A stretch of 8,082 nucleotides of DNA from Pseudomonadota bacterium (GTDB lineage Bacteria > Pseudomonadota > Alphaproteobacteria > Rhizobiales > Hyphomicrobiaceae). This document shows, in pieces, positions 1 through 4,902 of this stretch. The stretch is taken from contig JAEZBU010000290.1 in NCBI GenBank assembly GCA_023426855.1, forward strand, positions 1 through 8,082, given 5' to 3'. The notes under the pieces were generated by a model that ran no database searches, was not told the origin of the DNA, and worked only from the letters and a program-made list of their open reading frames with translations. How positions within the stretch are numbered: position 1 is the stretch's first letter; each line of letters starts with the position of its first letter. The position numbers were made by a program, and so were the translations under genes.

Positions 1-95
1 CCCTGCGACGCCAGCGCTTCGGTCATGCGCTCGCTGTCATAGACGTTCATCTGGCAGCCGAACGTCTTGATGAACACCTTCCGGGTGTCCGACAT
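1..95 (-). CDS. miaB: tRNA-2-methylthio-N6-dimethylallyladenosine synthase MiaB, 5' end only
   Basis: This is the first 31 codons of a gene that runs off the left edge. The protein begins MSDTRKVFIKTFGCQMN and continues with VYDSERM, the typical start of the methylthiotransferase N-terminal domain. The Cys in FGCQMN is one of the three ligands of the auxiliary [4Fe-4S] cluster. MiaB is a radical-SAM enzyme that adds a methylthio group to i6A at position 37 of tRNAs reading UNN codons. The radical-SAM CxxxCxxC motif and TRAM domain would lie outside the window. The ATG at 95 is preceded by GAGGAC about 7-12 nt upstream, a fair ribosome binding site. It follows the acyltransferase gene with a 154-nt gap, so it may have its own promoter. 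Identification is firm because this N-terminal motif is family-specific, though the related family RimO has a similar start. Confidence 0.9.
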   Translation of the reverse strand, partial: MSDTRKVFIKTFGCQMNVYDSERMTEALASQ

Positions 96-139
96 GCGTC
101 GTCCTCGTCTCAGTGGCCGAAACCCGCGCCCCCGACGCG

Positions 140-188
140 GTTGCAGTGCAACATACTATACCGTCAAGCTATGGCTTAGGTTCCCTAA
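140..188 (-). promoter_or_regulatory. Candidate regulatory region of miaB: two palindromes and a -10-like hexamer
   Basis: The 154-nt gap 96-249 holds no gene. Read on the minus strand, TATAGT (160 to 155) matches five of six -10 bases, but no good -35 lies 16-18 nt upstream. Just downstream, 140-152 is a perfect 6-1-6 inverted repeat (GTTGCA-G-TGCAAC), which would sit about where transcription starts. Upstream, 176-188 is a perfect 5-3-5 inverted repeat (TTAGG-TTC-CCTAA), centred about where a -35 would be. The geometry suggests a regulated promoter for miaB, but this is inference from sequence symmetry alone. I do not recognise either palindrome as a known operator, and I see no clear terminator after the acyltransferase gene. 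Confidence 0.3.
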
Positions 189-249
189 TATTTCGTCGCA
201 GGCACAAACCGCAAGCCCCTTCGCCGGCCCACCAAGCAAGCCCGATTGT

Positions 250-1173
250 CTAGTCCTTTTCGGGTGTTACGTCGAGTGGTGGGTTTATTTTACTGTCATC
301 TTGCGATCCGGTTGAAGGCACTGTGACAGCCGGGCTGCGCTGCACATAGTGATTGCGCAACAGGTCCACGACTGCCTGTCGGACCTCTGTTTCGGTATAG
401 CGCGCCAGCTCTTTGCGGTCGGCGAAATCGCTCAGCGGCACCGGATCGCTGATCCGAATGCGCACATCCAGCGGCCCCGCCTTCAGCAGCGCCCAGGCGT
501 GACTGCCCATTTCCATATCGCCATACCAGCCGACGAGCGGACGATCGGCGCGACCCAGCGGGACGCCATGCAGGTGCGTATAAACGATCGCCAGCGTCTG
601 TACGCACACGCCTGCCTCGCTGCCAGCATGTGCCCGCGATGGCTTGGCTGCCGCGAACAGCGATGTCTTGAACGGCAGCACACGATTGCCGTCACTGGAT
701 GTCCCTTCCGCGAACAGGACGACGGAATCACCAGCTTTGAGGCGCTCCATGATCTCGCCTGCCGTCTCGCCCACCGTTCCGCGCCGCTGGCGATCGACGA
801 AAACCGATCGCTGCAATCTCGCCAGCATGGAAACGCCCGGCCAGGTGCCGACCTCTTTTTTGGCCACGAACGACAGCGGCGTGACCGCCGACAGCACCGG
901 AATGTCGAGCCAGGAGGTGTGATTGGCAACGATCAGCGCGGGAACGTTTTCCGCAACGCGCCCCTCAATGTGCAGGCGGATGCCCAGCAACCGGCACACG
1001 CGCCGGTGATACCAGTTGGGAAAGCGGCGCGCGGCGCCTGGAAACGCCCGCAGCAGCACGGCTTGCACCGGCATCAGCGGCAACGTCATAGCCGCGAAAG
1101 CGGCCAGGATCGCTGTTGCCCGCAACGCTCCGGGGCGCTTTGCAACGGTCCGGCGCGTGGGGTTGGGGGCCAT
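250..1173 (-). CDS. Lysophospholipid acyltransferase family protein (PlsC/OlsA-like)
   Basis: A 307-residue membrane acyltransferase of the PlsC superfamily. It should transfer an acyl chain from acyl-ACP or acyl-CoA to a lyso-lipid at the cytoplasmic face of the inner membrane. Seen directly: a basic N-terminus, a hydrophobic segment at about residues 18-42, the catalytic NHTSWLD motif (His85, Asp90), the FVDRQRR block at 125-131, and FAEGT at 154-158, where the usual motif is FPEGT. The last 30 or so residues are polar and probably disordered. It starts 26 nt after the fur-family gene; no strong ribosome binding site is visible, but there is no other in-frame start before the membrane segment. 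From memory of S. meliloti, the acyltransferase between fur and miaB is OlsA, which makes ornithine lipid from lyso-ornithine lipid. PlsC activity on lysophosphatidic acid is the main alternative, and some homologues are reported to do both. Confidence 0.88.
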   Translation of the reverse strand: MAPNPTRRTVAKRPGALRATAILAAFAAMTLPLMPVQAVLLRAFPGAARRFPNWYHRRVCRLLGIRLHIEGRVAENVPALIVANHTSWLDIPVLSAVTPLSFVAKKEVGTWPGVSMLARLQRSVFVDRQRRGTVGETAGEIMERLKAGDSVVLFAEGTSSDGNRVLPFKTSLFAAAKPSRAHAGSEAGVCVQTLAIVYTHLHGVPLGRADRPLVGWYGDMEMGSHAWALLKAGPLDVRIRISDPVPLSDFADRKELARYTETEVRQAVVDLLRNHYVQRSPAVTVPSTGSQDDSKINPPLDVTPEKD

Positions 1174-1199
1174 GACGGAGTCTGAAGCCGGTTATTCGC

Positions 1200-1712
1200 T
1201 CAGGATTTCTTGCGGCGCAGCGGCACGCCGTGCAGCTCAAGCTTATGCCCGACGAGTTCGAAGCCGAGTTCGCGCGCCACGCGTTCCTGCAACTTCTCGA
1301 TTTCCTCGTTGCGGAACTCGATCACTTCGCCGCTTTCAATGTCGATCAGGTGGTCATGATGCTCGCGCGTCGCCTCTTCATAGCGCCGGCGGCCTGCTCC
1401 GAACTCCCGCCGTTCCAGGATGCCTTTGTCCTCGAGCAGCTTCAGCGTGCGGTAGACGGTCGACATCGAAATACGGGCATCAACGAGATTGGCGCGGCGG
1501 TAGACTTCCACGACGTCAGGGTGATCGTCGGCGGCGCTCAACACACGCGCGATCGTGCGCCGCTGCCCCGTCATCCGCAGACTATGCTCAGCGCACAACT
1601 GCTCGATACGGCTCGGCGTCTCGGGTGATTTCGCAGCAGCGCGCACCGCCTTCAATTCCGGTGGCGCCCGGCGTGGCTCAGCTACAGCCTTGCTCGCGGT
1701 CTTGCTTGTCAT
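1200..1712 (-). CDS. Fur-family metal-responsive transcriptional regulator (Fur/Mur type)
   Basis: A 170-residue regulator with a basic, low-complexity N-terminal tail of about 33 residues. It is followed by the winged-helix DNA-binding domain (recognition region ISMSTVYRTLKLL at 81-93) and the dimerisation domain carrying the metal motif HHDHLI at 118-123. The conserved DDHPD at 62-66 includes another usual ligand position. The only cysteine is Cys40, so the CxxC structural zinc site of E. coli Fur is absent, as in rhizobial Fur/Mur proteins. It is not Irr: Irr proteins have STVYNTL and an HHH-type motif. In many Hyphomicrobiales the Fur-like protein acts as the manganese regulator Mur, so Mn(II) or Fe(II) are both possible. 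The start at 1712 (MTSK) resembles rhizobial homologues; the ATG at 1721, three codons earlier, is equally possible. The frame stays open further upstream, but that stretch overlaps rimI and lacks a plausible start. It lies 46 nt after rimI. Confidence 0.9.
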   Translation of the reverse strand: MTSKTASKAVAEPRRAPPELKAVRAAAKSPETPSRIEQLCAEHSLRMTGQRRTIARVLSAADDHPDVVEVYRRANLVDARISMSTVYRTLKLLEDKGILERREFGAGRRRYEEATREHHDHLIDIESGEVIEFRNEEIEKLQERVARELGFELVGHKLELHGVPLRRKKS

Positions 1713-1718
1713 GGTCCG

Positions 1719-1748
1719 CATATAATTGGGCTTCGCCCACCCCGTCCA
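1719..1748 (-). promoter_or_regulatory. Hairpin and weak promoter-like elements before the fur-family gene
   Basis: In the gap between rimI and the fur-family gene, 1727-1739 is a perfect 5-3-5 inverted repeat (TGGGC-GAA-GCCCA on the minus strand). Its GCGAAGC core is a known very stable mini-hairpin sequence. The hairpin lies between TGGACG (1748 to 1743) and TATATG (1724 to 1719), each matching four of six bases of the -35 and -10, with an 18-nt spacer. If this promoter is real, transcription would start at or very near the ATG at 1712 and the ATG at 1721 would be excluded. The match is weak, and the hairpin could equally be an mRNA element in a longer transcript. Confidence 0.25.
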
Positions 1749-1758
1749 CCTCTGCGTG

Positions 1759-2226
1759 TTACGGAGCAAGAACTTTAGCCATAATAACGGCGTCGGCACC
1801 GTCTTTACCCGGACGATCGTAGTATCTGGACCGCCGCCCGACCTCCACAAAGCCCAGGCCGGCATAGAGCGACTGGGCAGGTCCATTGTCGGCGGCGACC
1901 TCAAGGAACATGCGTGTCGCGCCACCTTGTGTGGCCCGCTCCAGCGCCTCGGCCAAGAGCCGCGCTGCAATGCCGTGCCGCTGCCAGGATTGCGCGACGC
2001 CGATGGTCAGGATCTCAGCCTCGTCCACGACCACACGGCACACGATAAATCCTGCATCACTCGCAGGCGCGCCAGCTTCCGCCAGCAAGGCGATGGCATT
2101 TGCGCCCTGCATCAACGCAACGAAGCTGTCCGCATCCCAACCCGGCTGAAACAGCTCACCGTGCAAGCGGGCGAGGCGCGTCACGTCGCCGAGATTGGCG
2201 TCACGGATGTTCAGCGGCGTTTGCAT
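1759..2226 (-). CDS. rimI: Ribosomal protein alanine acetyltransferase RimI (GNAT family)
   Basis: A 155-residue GNAT N-acetyltransferase, close to the usual RimI length. RimI acetylates the N-terminal alanine of ribosomal protein S18 in E. coli; other N-terminal substrates are possible. The acetyl-CoA pyrophosphate-binding loop QRHGIA is at 82-87, following the strand EILTIGV. The C-terminal half shows LEV at 108-110, the DN pair at 113-114, SLYAGLGF at 119-126 and RYYDRPGKDGADAVIM at 134-149, the RimI hallmark. Glu109 and Tyr121 match the positions of the catalytic acid and base in characterised RimI. ATG at 2226 lies 10 nt after the tsaB stop codon with no strong ribosome binding site, so translation is probably coupled to tsaB. 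The tsaB-rimI pairing is common in bacteria. The same frame remains open upstream into tsaB, but an extension would add sequence with no GNAT features. Confidence 0.92.
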   Translation of the reverse strand: MQTPLNIRDANLGDVTRLARLHGELFQPGWDADSFVALMQGANAIALLAEAGAPASDAGFIVCRVVVDEAEILTIGVAQSWQRHGIAARLLAEALERATQGGATRMFLEVAADNGPAQSLYAGLGFVEVGRRSRYYDRPGKDGADAVIMAKVLAP

Positions 2227-2236
2227 GATGCGCCCA

Positions 2237-2944
2237 TCACGCGCGCGGCAGGGATTTGCCGAGCTGCGGCTTGGCATCCGGCAGGCGCAAGTAAAGCGGT
2301 AACAGCGGTTTGCGTTCAGAAAGGCGTGGCGCAAGGGCCGCGAGAGCCCGCGCATCAGGCTGCAAATCCGGCAGCGCGGTCTCGACCGCATATCCCAGCT
2401 CCGCCGCAGCGCTGGCAAAGGCCAACGCGCCTGAACCGACGCACACAACCGCGCTCTGTGGGGCGCGTAGCACGGCCTGATCCGGCAACAGCAGCTCGGC
2501 GGCAGTGAAGGGATCGCCGGTCGCGGGGTCAATGTATTGGATGAAAACTTGGCCCGCGCGCGCATCCATGCACACCGCGAGCGCGCGTCCAGCCAAACCC
2601 GCCTGCAATGCGGCAATCGCCTGCTGGCCCATCACGTGCAGGCTCGTCGTGGCGCGAATGGGACGTTGCGCGGCCAGAGCCAGTCCACGCGCCGCCGCCA
2701 CGCCGACACGCAAGCCGGTAAACGTGCCCGGTCCTTCCGTCACCGCGATGACGTCGATGTCCGTCAGCGCACCGCCGGCCTCGGCCAGAACCTCCTCGAT
2801 CATCGGCATCAGCCGCTCGGCATGCCCCGTGGCCATCGTCTCGTACCGCCAGACGACGTCGCGCGCGCCAGCACCCGACGCGGCAGCGCGGGTTAGCGCA
2901 ACCGAACAAGCGCCGAAGCAGGTATCGAAGGCGAGAACGTTCAT
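2237..2944 (-). CDS. tsaB: tRNA threonylcarbamoyladenosine biosynthesis protein TsaB
   Basis: A 235-residue ASKHA-fold protein. TsaB pairs with TsaD and works with TsaE to place threonylcarbamoyl on A37 of tRNAs reading ANN codons, using threonylcarbamoyl-AMP made by TsaC. TsaB is the non-catalytic, dimerising partner. Seen directly: the N-terminal phosphate-loop-like MNVLAFDTCFGACSVAL, the HAERLMPMIEEVL helix at 41-53, and the signature GPGTFTGLRVG at 71-81. The C-terminal third is less conserved, as expected for this family. The ATG at 2944 is preceded by a C-rich stretch without a Shine-Dalgarno sequence. A palindromic GCTATAGC lies 11-18 nt upstream, so initiation may be weak, coupled or from a very short leader. 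It follows the nitroreductase-family gene by 52 nt and leads into rimI. tsaC, tsaD and tsaE are not in this window. Confidence 0.93.
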   Translation of the reverse strand: MNVLAFDTCFGACSVALTRAAASGAGARDVVWRYETMATGHAERLMPMIEEVLAEAGGALTDIDVIAVTEGPGTFTGLRVGVAAARGLALAAQRPIRATTSLHVMGQQAIAALQAGLAGRALAVCMDARAGQVFIQYIDPATGDPFTAAELLLPDQAVLRAPQSAVVCVGSGALAFASAAAELGYAVETALPDLQPDARALAALAPRLSERKPLLPLYLRLPDAKPQLGKSLPRA

Positions 2945-2996
2945 GGGGTGAGGCTATAGCGGCCCCCGACGGCGGGCGCCAGAGCCGCGACGTCAG

Positions 2997-3590
2997 CTAG
3001 ATAATTTTGGCAATGTCGTTGAAATCAAAGCGCGGCGAGCGCGGGAACAAGCCGGCCGGATCGCCGTAGCCCAGGCTGCAGATGAAGTTCGATTTTACAT
3101 TGGTATCGGCGAAGAACTCGCGATCCACCCCGGCATTGTCGAAGCCGGACATCGGGCCGGCGTCGAGCCCCAGAGCACGCGCCGCCAGGATGAGATAAGC
3201 GCCTTGCAGCGTGCCGTTACGAAAAGCGGTCGTGCGCGCGTGCGCTTCGCTGCCGCTGAACCAGCTCCGCGCGTCGGGCTCGTGCGGGAACAGCCTGGAC
3301 ATATGATCGTAGAACTTCAGATCGTAGCCGATGATCGCCGTCACCGGCGCCGACATCGTCTTGTCGCGATTGCCGTCCGACAAAAGCGGCTTCAGCCGCT
3401 GCTTTGCCTCCGGCGATTTCACGAACACCAGCCGCGCCGGCGATCCATTGGCGCTGGTCGGACTCATTTTCATGAGATCGACCAGCTCCTTGAGCACATC
3501 GTCGGGGACGTCGCGGGGCTGCCACTTGTTATGCGTACGGGCGCTCAGAAAGAGCTGTTCCAGCGCATGCTTATCGAGGCGGTCCGCCAT
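2997..3590 (-). CDS. Nitroreductase-family protein, malonic semialdehyde reductase (RutE-like)
   Basis: A 197-residue flavoprotein of the nitroreductase superfamily, almost the same length as E. coli RutE (196). RutE reduces malonic semialdehyde to 3-hydroxypropionate in the Rut pyrimidine-degradation pathway. Blocks recalled from RutE are present in order: ARTHNKW at 17-23, the FMN-site region MSPTSANGSPAR at 42-53, GNRDKT at 73-78, APVTAI at 81-86, DARSWF at 106-111, TAFRN at 121-125, GLDAGPMSGFD at 141-151 and LGYGDP at 173-178. It probably binds FMN and uses NAD(P)H in the cytoplasm as a homodimer. ATG at 3590 is 7 nt after the nfuA stop, so the two genes are very likely co-transcribed and it may share the iron-linked control of nfuA. 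No other rut genes lie nearby, so the physiological substrate is uncertain; family membership is secure, the reaction is not. Confidence 0.88.
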   Translation of the reverse strand: MADRLDKHALEQLFLSARTHNKWQPRDVPDDVLKELVDLMKMSPTSANGSPARLVFVKSPEAKQRLKPLLSDGNRDKTMSAPVTAIIGYDLKFYDHMSRLFPHEPDARSWFSGSEAHARTTAFRNGTLQGAYLILAARALGLDAGPMSGFDNAGVDREFFADTNVKSNFICSLGYGDPAGLFPRSPRFDFNDIAKII

Positions 3591-3597
3591 CGCCGCG

Positions 3598-4152
3598 TCA
3601 GACGGCCTGGACTTCCTGGACGTCCGGACAGAAGTGACGCAGCAGGTTTTCAATGCCGTGCCGCAGCGTCGCCGTCGAACTCGGGCAGCCGGCGCAAGCG
3701 CCACGCATGTGCAGGTAGACGACACCGTCACGGAAGCCGTGGAACGTGATGTCGCCGCCGTCCTGCGCAACCGCCGGGCGCACGCGGGTGTCGAGAAGAT
3801 CCTTGATCGTAAGGACGGTTTCCTCGTCCTTCGGATCGTAATTGCCACCGGCGACGTCGTTCGCGTTCTCAGCCTCCCGCACCGGCGAGCCCGACATGAA
3901 GTGATCCATGATCGCGCCAAGGATGGCCGGCTTGATATGCTGCCACTCGGAGTCGTCCTTGGTGACCGAAATGAAGTCGGACCCGAGGAACACGCCCTTC
4001 ACGCCCTCGACCTCGAATAGGCGGGCAGCCAGAGGTGAGTCGCTCGCCTCGTCCGAGGTGCGGTAGTCCGCCGTGCCCTCGCCGAGGACCGACCGGCCAG
4101 GGATGAACTTCAACGTTGCCGGATTTGGGGTCAATTCGGTCTGAATAAACAT
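3598..4152 (-). CDS. nfuA: NifU-domain Fe-S cluster carrier protein NfuA
   Basis: A 184-residue two-domain protein of the alphaproteobacterial/mitochondrial Nfu1 type. Residues 1-88 form the Nfu N-terminal domain, beginning MFIQTELTPNPATLKFIPG and including GVKGVFLGSDFISVTK and W70. Residues about 113-180 form the NifU C-terminal domain with the cluster-binding CAGC (Cys153, Cys156), which bridges a [4Fe-4S] cluster between two subunits. It delivers clusters to client enzymes; in E. coli these include LipA, aconitase and MiaB. The start at 4152 is well supported: AAGGAG lies 9 nt upstream (4162-4167), and MFIQTE is the conserved family N-terminus. An in-frame ATG at 4182 would add ten unlike residues and is rejected. 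The gene has its own 123-nt upstream region with a sigma70-like promoter and a candidate Irr operator, described separately. Confidence 0.95.
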   Translation of the reverse strand: MFIQTELTPNPATLKFIPGRSVLGEGTADYRTSDEASDSPLAARLFEVEGVKGVFLGSDFISVTKDDSEWQHIKPAILGAIMDHFMSGSPVREAENANDVAGGNYDPKDEETVLTIKDLLDTRVRPAVAQDGGDITFHGFRDGVVYLHMRGACAGCPSSTATLRHGIENLLRHFCPDVQEVQAV

Positions 4153-4212
4153 GTCTTCTTGCTCCTTGGACCCAGGCCGCATGGACGCCCAGGCTCCGGT
4201 CTCCCAGCCTCA

Positions 4213-4229
4213 TTTAGAATTGTTCTACT
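4213..4229. promoter_or_regulatory. Candidate Irr operator (ICE motif) upstream of nfuA
   Basis: The plus strand reads TTTAGAA-TTG-TTCTACT. The published alphaproteobacterial Irr box (iron control element) is TTTAGAA-N3-TTCTAAA, so 12 of 14 defined positions match and the inner 5-3-5 palindrome TAGAA-TTG-TTCTA (4215-4227) is perfect. Irr is a Fur-superfamily regulator, active when iron or haem is scarce, that controls iron-using genes in Rhizobiales. The site begins 61 nt upstream of the nfuA start and overlaps the candidate -10, a layout expected for repression under low iron. The assignment is by motif recall; Irr itself is not encoded in this window. Confidence 0.6.
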
Positions 4230-4250
4230 ATGTGGCAAGGTTCCGGTCAA
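4222..4250 (-). promoter_or_regulatory. Candidate sigma70 promoter of nfuA
   Basis: On the minus strand, TTGACC (4250 to 4245) matches five of six -35 bases. It is followed after exactly 17 nt by TAGAAC (4227 to 4222), which matches four of six -10 bases. Transcription would begin near 4215, giving a leader of about 63 nt before the nfuA ATG. The -10 falls inside the right half of the candidate Irr box. This is the best promoter candidate in the window, supported by correct spacing and its position in a 123-nt intergenic stretch. Confidence 0.5.
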
Positions 4251-4275
4251 AAGTCGATACGCAAGAGATGGGTTT

Positions 4276-4785
4276 TCAAGCCAGAGCTTGCAAATCCTCA
4301 AGCGTCAGATTTCCGGGCACGATGGTAATCGGGATCGGGAATGAACCAGCCGTCGTGCCGGCAGCGAGTGAAGCCACGAGCGGTCCCGGGCCTTGCGCCT
4401 CAGTCGCCGCGCCGAGGGTCAGAACGGCGATGTCCTCGTCCTCGTCGATCATCGACAGGATGGTCTCCGCCTTCTTCCCCTCGCGGACAACCTCCTCGGT
4501 CGGTACGGTCTCAAAGCCGGCCGTATTCAGCTTGCGCCGGAACAATCGAAATAGCGCTTTGGCTTTCGTTGTCTCTTCTTCGAGTTGCACCTGCCGCACG
4601 CCGACCCAGTGCTGGTATTCCTGCGGCTCGATGACGTAAAGCAGCAGCACAGACCCGGACGTGTGCGCAACGCGCAGCGCGCTGAAGTAAAGCGCGGCCT
4701 CGACCTCGTCAGTCTCGTCGACGATGACGAGATACTTACGACGGTGGCCTTCCTCGAAAACCCGGCGCTTTTTGGTCATGGCCAT
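4276..4785 (-). CDS. Universal stress protein (UspA-fold) family protein
   Basis: A 169-residue single-domain protein of the Usp fold. A basic N-terminal tail (MAMTKKRRVFEEGHRRK) leads into the first strand YLVIVDETDE at 18-27, where Asp23 is the usual adenine-contacting acidic position. Further Usp features are LLLYVIEP at 47-54, VREGKKAETIL at 100-110 and the strand DIAVLTLGA at 118-126. The nucleotide loop is unusual: QGPGPLVASLAAGTT at 131-145 does not fit the standard G-2x-G-9x-G(S/T), so ATP binding is doubtful. From memory, a similar Usp with GPGPLV and PIPITIVPG near its end sits beside trpS in other Hyphomicrobiales, so this looks like a conserved subfamily. ATG at 4785 or 4779 could be the start; neither has a strong ribosome binding site. 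It lies 117 nt after trpS and may have its own promoter. Its function is unknown. Confidence 0.85.
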   Translation of the reverse strand: MAMTKKRRVFEEGHRRKYLVIVDETDEVEAALYFSALRVAHTSGSVLLLYVIEPQEYQHWVGVRQVQLEEETTKAKALFRLFRRKLNTAGFETVPTEEVVREGKKAETILSMIDEDEDIAVLTLGAATEAQGPGPLVASLAAGTTAGSFPIPITIVPGNLTLEDLQALA

Positions 4786-4871
4786 AACTCATGCTGTCAC
4801 GTTGCAGTTCGGGCGGCAATCACGACGATAGATCAAGTCACTCGGCGAGAAGTCCCGGCTCGGCAATTGAG

Positions 4872-4899
4872 AAAAACGGCGACAAACAAACCGTTGTCG
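4872..4899 (-). terminator. Weak intrinsic terminator-like hairpin after trpS
   Basis: Beginning four nt after the trpS stop, the minus strand has a perfect 6-bp stem CGACAA/TTGTCG (4899-4894 and 4885-4880) with an 8-nt loop, then CCG and five T residues (4876 to 4872). The stem is short and separated from the T run by three bases, so termination would be partial at best. Its position right after trpS and before the separate universal stress protein gene supports the reading. Confidence 0.3.
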
Positions 4900-4902
4900 G
4901 CT

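Noticed and set aside
152..171. TTGACG on the minus strand as a -35 for miaB
   Set aside because: It has no -10-like hexamer 16-18 nt downstream; the nearby TATAGT is only 1 nt away and cannot pair with it.
349..1822. Two overlapping plus-strand open frames opposite the acyltransferase and fur-family genes
   Set aside because: Arg/Ala-rich shadow translations with no recognisable motif; the minus-strand genes here have full family signatures.
1713..1970. N-terminal extension of the fur-family gene into the rimI coding region
   Set aside because: The frame is open but there is no start codon near a ribosome binding site, and the extra sequence is the rimI gene read in another frame.
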